A stretch of DNA of 64,000 bases, taken from Flavobacteria bacterium MS024-2A. GTDB taxonomy: Bacteria > Bacteroidota > Bacteroidia > Flavobacteriales > Flavobacteriaceae. The notes below the pieces were generated by a model. It ran no database searches, was not told the origin of the DNA, and was given only the letters and a program-made list of their open reading frames with translations. This document shows, in pieces, positions 36,604 to 46,075 of this stretch (positions are counted from its first letter, which is position 1; the number at the start of each line of letters is the position of its first letter). The stretch is taken from positions 62,001-126,000 of the forward strand of contig CAJJBB010000010.1 in NCBI GenBank assembly GCA_905182305.1, in the 5' to 3' direction. Position numbers and translations under genes: made by a program.

Positions 36604-38886
36604 ATGAAATATTTTAAAACAAATTGTTACATACTTATAGTTTTTCTTTATACTGCAAATACAAACGCACAAGTTCAACAGGGTCATACCAACAGAAATA
36701 AATTTAAACAACTATACGATCAATTTGCAACTCCAAATAGATATCATAATGCTTCTGGTGCTCCTGGTGTTGATTATTACCAGCAAAAAGTGGATTACAA
36801 AATGGACCTAGAATTGGATGATGTTTCTAGTAAACTTTATGGTGAAGAGGTAATTACATATACAAATAATTCACCTGATGAACTGCCTTATTTATGGCTT
36901 CAATTAGACCAAAATATTCGAAAAAAAGATGCTCCTTCCTTGGAGAAAAATGGTGCTAGTAATTCTGTAACTGTTCGCCCTGGTAGTTTTGTGTCCAATT
37001 ATGCTAAAGACTCTTTTGATGGAGGTTTTAACATTGAATGGGTTAAAGACGCAAATGGCAACTCATTACCTTACAAGATAAATCAAACCATGATGCGGGT
37101 GGATTTACCAAGGGGAATTGATCCTGGTGAAATATTTATTTTTAAAATAAAATGGTGGTATAATATCAATAATCATGTTGATGATGGTGGCCGATCGGGC
37201 TATGAATTTTTCCCTGAAGACGGAAATAAAGCTTATGTAATCGCTCAATTTTTTCCTAGACTATGTGTTTACAACGATGTGGAAGGATGGCAGAATTATC
37301 AATTTTGGGGAAATGGTGAATTTGCACTTGAGTTCGGAGACTACCAAGTAAATATTACTGTTCCATCTGACCATATTATGGAAGCAACAGGAAGACTTCA
37401 AAATCCTAAAGAAGTTTTAACTCGCCAAGAGTACAGGCGCTTTCAGGCTTCAGAAAATAGTTTTGATAAACCTGTGATTATTGTGACTGAAGAAGAGGCA
37501 AAAGCGAAAGAATCTTCTTTTTCGAAAAAGAAAAGTACATGGCAGTTCAATGCAAAAAATGTTAGAGATTTTGGATTTGCTACCTCAAGAAAATTTATCT
37601 GGGATCAACAGGCAGTTCAGGTAGGCCCGCAAAAAGTTATGGCTGTATCTCTCTACCCTAAAGAAGGAAATCCACTATGGGAAGAATATTCTACTAAGGC
37701 TGTGGTTCAAACTTTGAAGAGCTATTCTAAATTTACATTTGATTATCCTTATCCAAAGGCAGTTTCTGTTCATGCCAAAAGTCAAGGAATGGAATATCCA
37801 ATGATTTGTTGGAATTATGGGCGACCCGATGAAGATGGCACTTATTCAGACCGAACTAAATTTGGTATGATAAGTGTAATTATTCATGAAGTAGGGCACA
37901 ATTATTTTCCAATGATTGTGAATTCAGATGAACGCCAATGGGGGTGGATGGATGAAGGATTGGATACATTTATGCAATACCTTACAGAGCAAGAGTTTGG
38001 AGAGACTTATCCTAATTCTATTGGCTCCTTAGATGTATATCCCTCAAGAAGAGGTGATCCAAAAAAAATTGTACCCTATATGTCGGGAAATCAGGATTTT
38101 ATTTCTCCTATTATGTCTAATCCTGAAAATGTATATCAATTAGGCGCTAATGCTTATGCAAAGCCTGCTACAGCTTTAAATATTCTTAGAGAAACTATCA
38201 TGGGCCGTGAAACATTTGACCATGCTTTTAAGACTTATTCTCAGCGATGGATGTTTAAGCACCCTACCCCTGAAGATTTTTTCAGAACAATGGAAGATGC
38301 TTCTGCCATTGATTTAGATTGGTTTTGGAGGGGTTGGTTTTATACAACAGACGTAGTGGATATTGGAGTTAAAAATGTTACAAAGTATTATTTTTCTGAT
38401 ACGCCAGACTTGGAAACTAAAGAAAGATTGAAAGCCTACGGCTATGATTTAGACAATCTGCCTGAAATGGTTTTTAAAATAGATGAAGAAAATGAATCTT
38501 ATGATCCAAAAATTGCCACAGCGAATGCTATTCAAGATTCTGAAATTTTAAAGAATTATTTAACTAAAGAAGGTTTGGAAGTAAATAATGTTCCACCAAA
38601 ATTCTTTTATGAAGTAGAGTTTGTTAAACCAGGTGGATTGGTTATGCCTTTGATAGTTGAATACAGTTATGCAGATGGATCTACTGAGCGCGTTACATAT
38701 CCTGTTCAATTATGGCGTAAAAACGAGAAGAGTGTCCGAAAAGTAATTTCTTCTAATAAAGTTTTAGTAGGAGTTACAGTTGATCCAGATAAGGTAACCG
38801 CAGATATTAATACGAACAATAACAGCTGGCCTAAAAAAGAAAGTCCATCTGAATTTGATAAATTCAAGGCAAAAATTAAGGGTTAA
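36604..38886 (+). CDS. M1 family metallopeptidase, exported
   Basis: 760 residues with a signal peptide (about 1-22, ending TNAQ). Zinc aminopeptidase of the M1 clan: HEVGH starts at residue 428 and the third ligand glutamate follows 18 residues later in WGWMDEGLDTF. The GxMEN substrate motif is replaced by SQGMEYPM, as in the Bacteroidota M1 branch. The C-terminal 150 residues form a beta-rich domain; no type IX sorting domain is recognised. The 76-base gap before it holds a near-consensus TATATTTA. Confidence 0.93.
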   Translation: MKYFKTNCYILIVFLYTANTNAQVQQGHTNRNKFKQLYDQFATPNRYHNASGAPGVDYYQQKVDYKMDLELDDVSSKLYGEEVITYTNNSPDELPYLWLQLDQNIRKKDAPSLEKNGASNSVTVRPGSFVSNYAKDSFDGGFNIEWVKDANGNSLPYKINQTMMRVDLPRGIDPGEIFIFKIKWWYNINNHVDDGGRSGYEFFPEDGNKAYVIAQFFPRLCVYNDVEGWQNYQFWGNGEFALEFGDYQVNITVPSDHIMEATGRLQNPKEVLTRQEYRRFQASENSFDKPVIIVTEEEAKAKESSFSKKKSTWQFNAKNVRDFGFATSRKFIWDQQAVQVGPQKVMAVSLYPKEGNPLWEEYSTKAVVQTLKSYSKFTFDYPYPKAVSVHAKSQGMEYPMICWNYGRPDEDGTYSDRTKFGMISVIIHEVGHNYFPMIVNSDERQWGWMDEGLDTFMQYLTEQEFGETYPNSIGSLDVYPSRRGDPKKIVPYMSGNQDFISPIMSNPENVYQLGANAYAKPATALNILRETIMGRETFDHAFKTYSQRWMFKHPTPEDFFRTMEDASAIDLDWFWRGWFYTTDVVDIGVKNVTKYYFSDTPDLETKERLKAYGYDLDNLPEMVFKIDEENESYDPKIATANAIQDSEILKNYLTKEGLEVNNVPPKFFYEVEFVKPGGLVMPLIVEYSYADGSTERVTYPVQLWRKNEKSVRKVISSNKVLVGVTVDPDKVTADINTNNNSWPKKESPSEFDKFKAKIKG

Positions 38887-38970
38887 ATACTTTAAAAAAA
38901 TAAGTATTGAATCTTCTTTATATTCGGTAGTTAATTTATTTTCCTCTTATATTTGCTTAAAATCTTTTAC

Positions 38971-39249
38971 ATGCTTTTATTTATTAGTGGGGCTGAAATC
39001 GTTTTTGTTTTTTTTATTATTCTATTAGTGTTTGGAGCAGATAAAATACCATCTATTGCCAGAACACTTGCTAAAGGAATGACAGAGGTCCGGCGCGCTA
39101 CTAATGATATTAAAAGTGAAATTCAGAAAACTGTAGATGTTGACATTGAAAACCCTTCAAAAAGTATCACAAAAAATATAAAAGAAGAAGTAGACAAAGT
39201 CAAAAGTGATTTTAATGATCTTGAAGATTCAATTCGTCGAGATCTTTAG
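38971..39249 (+). CDS. tatA: Sec-independent protein translocase TatA/B-like
   Basis: 92 residues from ATG 38971 (MLLFISGAEIVFVF); an upstream in-frame TTG would add six residues. One membrane helix, the hinge FGADKIPSIARTLAKGM and an amphipathic helix, followed by an acidic/basic tail with VDKVKSDFNDLEDSIRRDL. This is the pore-forming part of the Tat system. tatC is not in the window. Convergent with the O-methyltransferase, overlapping by 4 bases. Confidence 0.92.
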   Translation: MLLFISGAEIVFVFFIILLVFGADKIPSIARTLAKGMTEVRRATNDIKSEIQKTVDVDIENPSKSITKNIKEEVDKVKSDFNDLEDSIRRDL

Positions 39250-39920
39250 CGCACCCAGCTAAGTGTTATTCCATCTCTTAAGGGAAGCAGGACGGTTTTC
39301 ACTCTTGGATCATTTTTCAATTTTTCATTATACTTTTGGAGTGCTATAGTACTTAAGTCTTTTGAATTCACCTTTTCAAGTACTTTTCCACTCCACAAAA
39401 CATTATCTGAAATAATTAATCCTCCAACTTTCATTTTTGGCAATACTTCCTCAAAGTAGGAATCATAATTTATTTTGTCTGCATCAATGAAAACCAAATC
39501 ATAAGGTCCATCTAGTTTGGGTAAAATGGTTAAAGCTTCTCCTAGATATTGCTTAATTTTTTTCTTGTAAACGCTCTTGGTGAAAAATTTTTCTTGAACA
39601 GGGATCAATTCTTCATTACAATCAATAGTATGAATAACCCCACCTTCAGAAAGACCTTCAGCTAAACAAAGTGTTGAGTAGCCTGTATAGGTTCCTATTT
39701 CAATAATAATTTTTGGATTGATAAGGCTTGAAAGTAAACTCAATAGCCTTCCTTGAAGGGGTCCACTAATCATCCTGGGTTTTAACACTTTTTGATGGGT
39801 TTCTCGCTCTAACTCTAAAAGAATATTAGGAATGCATTCACTCATTGATTGGGAATAGCTCACCCATTGTTCACTAAGTGATTCTGTAAATAATTTTTTT
39901 TTATTGCTTTGGCCGGGCAT
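39246..39920 (-). CDS. SAM-dependent O-methyltransferase (COMT-like, methyltransf_3)
   Basis: 224 residues. The EIGTYTGYSTLCLAEGL motif I, DCNEEL, and DLVFIDADKINYDSYFEEVLPKM with the metal-binding DADK, plus GLIISDNVLWSGKV, place it with class I cation-dependent O-methyltransferases. The substrate is unknown. The 5' end overlaps the flavin reductase by 20 bases, so the exact start is uncertain; the conserved part begins near SEQWVSYSQSMSE. Confidence 0.9.
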   Translation of the reverse strand: MPGQSNKKKLFTESLSEQWVSYSQSMSECIPNILLELERETHQKVLKPRMISGPLQGRLLSLLSSLINPKIIIEIGTYTGYSTLCLAEGLSEGGVIHTIDCNEELIPVQEKFFTKSVYKKKIKQYLGEALTILPKLDGPYDLVFIDADKINYDSYFEEVLPKMKVGGLIISDNVLWSGKVLEKVNSKDLSTIALQKYNEKLKNDPRVKTVLLPLRDGITLSWVR

Positions 39921-40518
39921 ATGGAAAACGCTCTTTTAATTTGGGAACAGCATAGCCATCTAGCCCATTAATTGTGACCACTCCTCCTTTATCTAGTTGA
40001 ACCCATCCATCTTCAAGAAGCATAGGATCAGCAATATAAAAATCTTGTATACTTCCGACTAGTAATCTAGTGTCATTTTCTTTGATATGATATTCTGAGA
40101 GATACTTACATGCTAACTGAATAGGTGCATTTTTTACAAAAGGAGCATTAAAATTTTTTCTTTTTTCCACCTCTAATGTAGTTTTATCAAATTCAGAAAT
40201 AGTTTCAGGATATTTGGCAGAGGTATGATGGGCTTGTTTTATTTGATTTTTGTGAATAGCATTTAACGTGAAAATACCAGTTGATTTCATATTAGAATGA
40301 GTATGCCTGGGAACTGTAGTTGGACGGAGTATAATTCCAATAAGCGCAGGATTACTTCCTAAATGAACAACAGAGCTGAATACAGCTAAATTTTCATAAC
40401 CCTCAGGAGAAACGGTCCCTATTAAATGAGCAGATTTATAACCTGTCACGCTATTTATCAAATTTAGGCGGTATAAATTTGACATATTTTCAATGTCTTC
40501 AAGATTAAAGTGCTGCAT
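39901..40518 (-). CDS. flavin reductase family protein
   Basis: 205 residues from ATG 40518 (MQHFNLEDIENMSNLYRLN). FMN-binding split-barrel domain: INSVTGYKSAHLIGTVSPEG, NLAVFSSVVHLGSNPALIGII and IFTLNAIHK segments. It may reduce free flavin for a partner oxygenase or act on an unknown substrate. An upstream extension of 12 residues is possible but not family-like. Cotranscribed with the O-methyltransferase. Confidence 0.88.
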   Translation of the reverse strand: MQHFNLEDIENMSNLYRLNLINSVTGYKSAHLIGTVSPEGYENLAVFSSVVHLGSNPALIGIILRPTTVPRHTHSNMKSTGIFTLNAIHKNQIKQAHHTSAKYPETISEFDKTTLEVEKRKNFNAPFVKNAPIQLACKYLSEYHIKENDTRLLVGSIQDFYIADPMLLEDGWVQLDKGGVVTINGLDGYAVPKLKERFPYARPKQ

Positions 40519-40555
40519 TTTTCTTTCAAAGATACACAAGAACGAAGAGAACAAT

Positions 40556-40762
40556 TTATTTATTTATATTCTTATCATATCTAAATATAATTACCAGAAG
40601 TATAATAACAACACTAACTAAAACCGTAAGAAAGATATAATGATCTAAAATTTTATTGGTTGACAAAAATCCATTTATTATGGTCTTGTCCATAATCGTT
40701 ATTATGAGTGCTAAAGGAATTAATATTAACAGGAATCTTAAATCTCTCACTTTTTTTTTCAT
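40556..40762 (-). CDS. small membrane protein, unknown
   Basis: 68 residues with two membrane helices (about 10-25 and 42-61) separated by a loop NGFLSTNKILDHY. Basic ends (MKKKVRD, RYDKNINK) suggest both termini face the cytoplasm. It ends 37 bases before the flavin reductase ATG, on the same strand. No family is recognised; translation is not certain. Confidence 0.55.
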   Translation of the reverse strand: MKKKVRDLRFLLILIPLALIITIMDKTIINGFLSTNKILDHYIFLTVLVSVVIILLVIIFRYDKNINK

Positions 40763-40831
40763 ATTACATGGATTCTTTAACTTTTAATAAATCTAGATTT
40801 TATAAATTTAGTAATTAAAAATAAAATAATC

Positions 40832-41254
40832 ATGACTCAACTAATACACCTGTTAATCTATTTTTCTTTAAGCCAACTTCAACCTACGTCTGTTGAAGGT
40901 TTGTGGATCACTCAAGATGATGAGTCGGGCAAGCAAAAATCGGAAGTGCTTATCTATAAAGATAACGGAAAATTATATGGTAAAATTGTACGCTTGTTAC
41001 TTCCAGAGGATCAAGGGAAGATATGTGTGAATTGTAAAGGAAAAGATAAAGGAAAGCCAATTGCAGGCTTAGTAATTGTAAATAATCTAATTTGGGAAGG
41101 AGAAAGTTGGGAAGATGGAACTATTCTTGATCCAAAATCTGGAAAGCTTTATGATTGTTTTATTACACTTGAAGACAATAATAATTTAAAGGTTAGAGGG
41201 TTTTTAGGTTTTTCTATTTTTGGACGAACCCAAAATTGGATTAGAAAGAAATAG
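40832..41254 (+). CDS. DUF2147 family exported protein
   Basis: 140 residues. The hydrophobic start (MTQLIHLLIYFSLSQLQPTS) is a signal peptide; the body VEGLWITQDDESGKQKSEVLIYKDNGKLYGKIVRL with LPEDQGKICVNCKGKDKGKPIAG is the DUF2147 domain with its CxxC pair, lipocalin-like beta barrel by family. Function unknown. A near-consensus TAAATTTA lies in the leader. It begins a patch of short, AT-rich genes. Confidence 0.85.
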   Translation: MTQLIHLLIYFSLSQLQPTSVEGLWITQDDESGKQKSEVLIYKDNGKLYGKIVRLLLPEDQGKICVNCKGKDKGKPIAGLVIVNNLIWEGESWEDGTILDPKSGKLYDCFITLEDNNNLKVRGFLGFSIFGRTQNWIRKK

Positions 41255-41381
41255 GATTACTTTTTTATACTCCCTTATACTAAAAAATACTTTATTTCAA
41301 TTAATTCAAGCTTGAAGAATCGTTTTTATTTCTGTATTTTTAATCAGAATAATATTTTAAAAATAAATAAAACATTTAATC

Positions 41382-41774
41382 ATGAATCAGTTATGCGTAT
41401 TACTTTTAATTAGTTTATTATCCGTCCAAGCTTTTTCACAAAATTCTGCCCTTCTTTTAAATTATAATTCTGAGTTACCTTTTAGCACATCAAATGATTC
41501 AAAATATTACCATTTAGAATCTAGTGTTTTAATACGTTCTATTTCGAACGATATGATTTCGATAATTACAAAAGATCAAGATGAGATTAAAGATTTTCTT
41601 TTTTTAATTACTTTCAAAAGTAACAATGGTGCAGAACTTTTGATAAATTATTCAGTTCCTGTTAAAAAAATCAAGAGTATTTTAAATGTTGCTTCTTATA
41701 AAGAAGTTTTTAAGAAAGAATCTTATGACTGGATTAACAGAAGCTTTCGTTCAAACATACCATATAAAGATTAA
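41382..41774 (+). CDS. small exported protein, unknown
   Basis: 130 residues with a clear signal peptide (MNQLCVLLLISLLSVQAFSQ, cleavage after FSQ). The mature part is mixed beta with no motif or domain I recognise. The AT content is high. It stands alone between the DUF2147 gene and the acetate operon, with more than 100 bases empty on each side. Confidence 0.6.
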   Translation: MNQLCVLLLISLLSVQAFSQNSALLLNYNSELPFSTSNDSKYYHLESSVLIRSISNDMISIITKDQDEIKDFLFLITFKSNNGAELLINYSVPVKKIKSILNVASYKEVFKKESYDWINRSFRSNIPYKD

Positions 41775-41829
41775 GTAGAAGAAAGTTTTTTTTAATTAAT
41801 TCGGATTTCTTGATATAAAGTTCTGATTA

Positions 41830-41844
41830 AATGTAGACTACATT
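41830..41844. promoter_or_regulatory. perfect palindrome before the acetate uptake operon
   Basis: AATGTAG A CTACATT is a perfect 7-base inverted repeat around one base, 62 bases before the DUF4212 ATG. The form fits a dimeric regulator site. No known consensus is matched. The rest of the 41775-41906 gap holds no gene. Confidence 0.45.
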
Positions 41845-41906
41845 ACTACTACAAATGAAATTAAAAGCGTAAAATTTTAAAATATTAAATTATATTTATT
41901 AAAATA

Positions 41907-42161
41907 ATGATAAAAACAAAATCTACTTATTGGAATACCAATCTTAAATATTTAGCATTACTTCTTATAGTTTGGTTTGTTGTATCCTTTCTTTTTGGAA
42001 TCGTTTTTGCAGAATACTTAAATCAATTTAAACTCGGTGGCTTTCCACTTGGTTTTTGGTTTGCGCATCAAGGCGCCATCTATATATTTGTTATATTAAT
42101 TTTTATTTATGTCTATTTAATGAATAGGCTAGATAAAAAATATGATGTTGATGAAGTCTAA
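41907..42161 (+). CDS. DUF4212 membrane protein, small partner of the solute symporter
   Basis: 84 residues, two membrane helices (about 12-32 and 50-71), with YWNTNLKYLALLLIVWFVVSF and GFPLGFWFAHQGAIYIFV that define DUF4212. The family is found directly before SSS symporters of the VC_2705 type, as here (19 bases apart), and is thought to be an accessory subunit. First gene of the three-gene acetate unit. Confidence 0.92.
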   Translation: MIKTKSTYWNTNLKYLALLLIVWFVVSFLFGIVFAEYLNQFKLGGFPLGFWFAHQGAIYIFVILIFIYVYLMNRLDKKYDVDEV

Positions 42162-42180
42162 TCTTTTTACATAAAATTTT

Positions 42181-43878
42181 ATGAGTGCTCAAATATGGAC
42201 TTACCTTTTGGTAGGCGTTACCTTTTTTATTTATATGATTATTGCAATTGTTGCTCGAGCTGGATCAACAAAAGAATTTTATGTAGCTGGGGGCGGAGTT
42301 CATCCTATAGTAAATGGAATGGCAACTGCGGCAGATTGGATGTCTGCAGCTTCTTTTTTGTCAATGGCAGGACTAATAGCTTTCATGGGTTTTTCTGGAG
42401 GCCAATACCTTATGGGTTGGACAGGTGGATATGTTCTTCTAGCCTTATTACTTGCTCCGTATCTTAGAAAATTTGGAAAATTTACAGTACCTGATTTTAT
42501 TGGCGAACGTTATTATTCTAAAAATGCACGCTTAGTTGCACTTATCTGTGCTCTTTTTATCTCTTTCACTTATGTGGTGGGACAAATGAAAGGAGTAGGA
42601 GTTGCTTTTGCTCGTTTCTTGAATGTTCCTTTTGATACAGGGGTATTAATTGGTATTGGAATTGTTTTTTTTTATGCTGTATTAGGTGGCATGAAAGGTA
42701 TTACTTATACTCAAGTAGCTCAGTTTTGTGTTTTGATTTTTGCTTTTACAGTACCGGCTATTTACATATCACTTCAAATGACTGGCAATCCAATTCCACA
42801 AGTTGGTTTTGGATCCAAAGGAACAGATGGGGTGTACCTTCTTGAAAAATTAAATTTACTCTCACAGGATTTAGGATTTGATGCCTATACGAGTATTGAC
42901 AAAGAAAATCTTGTTAATATGTTTTTTATAACAGGAGCATTAATGTTTGGAACGGCTGGTTTACCACATGTTATTGTTCGCTTTTTTACAGTTCCTAGAG
43001 TTAAAGATGCACGTATTTCAGCAGGTTGGGCCCTATTGTTTATTGCTATTTTATATACAACAGCACCTGCAGTAGCTGTTTTTGCTAGAACAAATATTAT
43101 AAATACTCTTTCTGAAAAACCTTACGCAGAGGTTCCACAGTGGTTTACGAATTGGGAAAAAACCGGCTTATTAACTTTTGACGATAAAAATAAGGATGGT
43201 ATTATTCAATATGTTGCTGATGCTCAAATTAACGAACTTACAGTTGATCAAGATATCATTGTTTTAGCAAATCCGGAAATTGCAAACCTTCCTCCTTGGG
43301 TTATTGGACTCGTCGTTGCTGGTGGTTTGGCAGCGGCACTTTCTACTGCGGCAGGATTATTATTAGTTATTTCGACTTCTATTTCCCATGACTTATTGAA
43401 AAATTATCTACTTCCGGATATTAGTGAAAAAAATGAACTTTATGCTGCTCGAGTTGCAATAGCGGTAGCTGTAGTTGCTGCTGGTTTAGCAGGTTTAAAT
43501 CCTCCTGGTTTTGTTGCACAAGTAGTTGCCCTTGCCTTTGGGCTTGCAGCGTCCTCTTTTTTCCCAGCTATTATATTAGGTATTTTTGATAAACGGATGA
43601 ATAAGGAAGGTGCCATTACAGGTATGATAGTTGGGATCGTTTTTACAGCATCATATATTATTTATTTTAAACCTCAATTAGGTGGTCCGGGTCTACCTGA
43701 AAATTTTTGGTGGGGTATTTCTCCAGAAGGTATAGGTACTCTTGGCATGATTTTGAATTTTATAATTGCACTAATAGTTTCTCGATTTACCGTTGCTCCT
43801 CCAAAGGAAGTGCAAGAATTAACAGAACGTATTAGAACACCAAGAGGCTCAGTAAGTCCTAAAAATAATTCACATTAG
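42181..43878 (+). CDS. Na+/solute symporter, acetate permease-like (VC_2705 type)
   Basis: Sodium:solute symporter family transporter, 565 residues with about 13 helices. EFYVAGGGVHPIVNGMATAADWMSAASFLSMAG is the family start, and GGLAAALSTAAGLLLVISTSISHDLLK the conserved eighth-ninth helix part. It resembles ActP and the VC_2705 group, with the acs gene next to it supporting acetate or another short carboxylate as substrate, driven by Na+. The Na+ gradient could come from the Nqr operon in this window. Confidence 0.92.
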   Translation: MSAQIWTYLLVGVTFFIYMIIAIVARAGSTKEFYVAGGGVHPIVNGMATAADWMSAASFLSMAGLIAFMGFSGGQYLMGWTGGYVLLALLLAPYLRKFGKFTVPDFIGERYYSKNARLVALICALFISFTYVVGQMKGVGVAFARFLNVPFDTGVLIGIGIVFFYAVLGGMKGITYTQVAQFCVLIFAFTVPAIYISLQMTGNPIPQVGFGSKGTDGVYLLEKLNLLSQDLGFDAYTSIDKENLVNMFFITGALMFGTAGLPHVIVRFFTVPRVKDARISAGWALLFIAILYTTAPAVAVFARTNIINTLSEKPYAEVPQWFTNWEKTGLLTFDDKNKDGIIQYVADAQINELTVDQDIIVLANPEIANLPPWVIGLVVAGGLAAALSTAAGLLLVISTSISHDLLKNYLLPDISEKNELYAARVAIAVAVVAAGLAGLNPPGFVAQVVALAFGLAASSFFPAIILGIFDKRMNKEGAITGMIVGIVFTASYIIYFKPQLGGPGLPENFWWGISPEGIGTLGMILNFIIALIVSRFTVAPPKEVQELTERIRTPRGSVSPKNNSH

Positions 43879-43902
43879 AATAGTAAAAATTTCAGTTTAG
43901 TT

Positions 43903-45804
43903 ATGAGTCAAAAAATACAAACCTTATCAGGATATATCAATGAATATCAACGTAGTGTGCATCAGCCTGAAAAGTTTTGGGGGCGAATTGCTCAATCATT
44001 TCATTGGCAAAAACCTTGGGATAATGTTTTATCATGGGATTTTAAAGGACCAGATATTAAATGGTTTGAAAATGCAAAACTAAATTTAACAGAAAATATA
44101 TTTGAGCGGCATCTTTTTACTCATGGCGAAAAAGCGGCGATTATATGGGAACCTAATGATCCAAAAGAAGCTCATAGAATAATTAGCTATCGCGAACTTT
44201 TTGAAATGACCTGTCAGTTTTCAAATGCTCTTGAAGCTCAAGGTGTTGAAAAGGGAGATCGTGTCATAATATATATGCCAATGATTCCAGAGGCTGCTGT
44301 TGCTATGTTAGCATGTGCTCGAATTGGCGCGGTACATTCTGTTGTTTTTGCTGGATTTTCATCCTCGGCACTTGCTGACAGAATTAATGACTGTGAAGCA
44401 AAAATAGTTCTTACTTCTGATGGTAATTTTAGAGGATCTAAAAATATTCCGGTTAAAGAGGTAGTTGATGAGGCACTAGAAAAAACCTCAACAGTTGAAA
44501 AGGTGATTGTTTGTAAAAGAACTAATAGTGAGGTCACTATGAAATCAACACGTGATGTTTGGTGGCATGATGTTATAAAAGGACAATCTATTGATCACAA
44601 GGCAGTGACATTAGATGCTGAAGATTTACTTTTTATACTCTATACTTCAGGATCTACAGGAAAACCTAAAGGTGTGGTTCATACCACTGGAGGTTATATG
44701 GTGTATACACAATATTCCTTTTTAAATGTTTTTCAATATGAACAAGATGACGTGTATTGGTGTACAGCAGATATTGGATGGATTACAGGTCATTCTTATA
44801 TAGTTTACGGACCTTTACTAGCGGGTGCTACTACTTTAATGTTTGAAGGTGTCCCAACATATCCTCATGCAGGTAGGTTTTGGGAGATAATTGATAAATA
44901 TAAAGTTAATCAATTTTATACTGCTCCAACAGCTATTAGAGCTCTTCAAGCTAAAGGATTAGAACCAATAGCTCCTTATTCTTTAGATTCTTTAAAAGTA
45001 ATTGGTTCAGTTGGCGAACCTATTAACGAAGAAGCATGGCATTGGTACCATGATCATATTGGAAAAGGTAACTGCCCTTTAGTTGACACTTGGTGGCAAA
45101 CAGAAACCGGGGGTATTATGATTTCACCACTAGCCGGAATTACTCCAAATAAGCCCGCACATGCTTCGTTGCCATTGCCAGGAATTCAACCTGTTATTGT
45201 TGATGCAGAAGGTAATGAATTGAAAGGTAATAATGTAGAAGGTAATTTGTGTATTAAATTTCCTTGGCCTTCAATCTTAAGGACTACCTATGGAGATCAT
45301 AAGCGTTTTAAAGAAACCTATTTCTCCACCTATCCTGGAATGTATTTCACAGGAGATGGTGCTAAACGAGATCATGATGGTTACTTAAGAATTCTTGGCC
45401 GTGTAGATGATGTTATTAATGTTTCTGGACATAGAATGGGTACTGCAGAAGTGGAAAATGCAATTAATGAGCATCCTAGGGTTATAGAGTCAGCTGTAGT
45501 AGGTTATCCGCACGACATCAAAGGTCAAGGAATATACGCTTATGCAATTTGTGATAGAGAAGGTGTTTCAGATCAAGTTTTAATAGAAGAAATCAAAGGT
45601 ACTGTTAGAAAAATTATTGGACCTATTGCAAAACCAGATGAAGTTCAAATTGTAAACGGATTACCCAAAACTAGATCAGGTAAAATAATGCGAAGAATTT
45701 TAAGGAAAGTTGCTAGTAAAGATATCTCTAACCTTGGAGATACTTCTACATTATTAAATCCTGAAGTTATTGCAGAAATTATTGATGGTTCACCGTCAGA
45801 TTAA
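43903..45804 (+). CDS. acs: acetyl-CoA synthetase
   Basis: AMP-forming acetate--CoA ligase, 633 residues. ATP loop YTSGSTGKPKGVVHT, the DTWWQTETGG motif A5, and the C-terminal KTRSGKIMRRILRK with the lysine that is acetylated in other Acs proteins. The start is preceded by the symporter stop with 24 bases. It converts imported acetate to acetyl-CoA. Convergent with a small lipoprotein gene, 3 bases away. Confidence 0.97.
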   Translation: MSQKIQTLSGYINEYQRSVHQPEKFWGRIAQSFHWQKPWDNVLSWDFKGPDIKWFENAKLNLTENIFERHLFTHGEKAAIIWEPNDPKEAHRIISYRELFEMTCQFSNALEAQGVEKGDRVIIYMPMIPEAAVAMLACARIGAVHSVVFAGFSSSALADRINDCEAKIVLTSDGNFRGSKNIPVKEVVDEALEKTSTVEKVIVCKRTNSEVTMKSTRDVWWHDVIKGQSIDHKAVTLDAEDLLFILYTSGSTGKPKGVVHTTGGYMVYTQYSFLNVFQYEQDDVYWCTADIGWITGHSYIVYGPLLAGATTLMFEGVPTYPHAGRFWEIIDKYKVNQFYTAPTAIRALQAKGLEPIAPYSLDSLKVIGSVGEPINEEAWHWYHDHIGKGNCPLVDTWWQTETGGIMISPLAGITPNKPAHASLPLPGIQPVIVDAEGNELKGNNVEGNLCIKFPWPSILRTTYGDHKRFKETYFSTYPGMYFTGDGAKRDHDGYLRILGRVDDVINVSGHRMGTAEVENAINEHPRVIESAVVGYPHDIKGQGIYAYAICDREGVSDQVLIEEIKGTVRKIIGPIAKPDEVQIVNGLPKTRSGKIMRRILRKVASKDISNLGDTSTLLNPEVIAEIIDGSPSD

Positions 45805-45807
45805 CAT

Positions 45808-46065
45808 TCATATTTCAGAACAATATTCATCTCCTATTTTAAATGAATTATAAATTTCTTCTGAAACTGATCCCTGACGAATTCCATCATCTGGTATTCT
45901 CGGTGAGTTTTCATCATAATAATTATTAGAATCATTATCAGTTTGAATTATAAAATAATATATAGAGTTGTTAATAGCTTTTTGAATAATTTGGCCGCAT
46001 TTTTCATTGTTATTTTGGCAGCTAGATAAAATTAGGATAATTCCAAATAAAATTAATTTTCGCAT
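45808..46065 (-). CDS. small lipoprotein, unknown
   Basis: 85 residues with a lipoprotein signal (MRKLILFGIILILSSC, lipid cysteine C16). Mature part is acidic with DNDSNNYYDENSPR and two more cysteines (GQ-preceding C and a late EYC). No domain recognised. It follows murF on the same strand by 10 bases and may be cotranscribed. Confidence 0.6.
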   Translation of the reverse strand: MRKLILFGIILILSSCQNNNEKCGQIIQKAINNSIYYFIIQTDNDSNNYYDENSPRIPDDGIRQGSVSEEIYNSFKIGDEYCSEI

Positions 46066-46075
46066 ATATGCTCGT

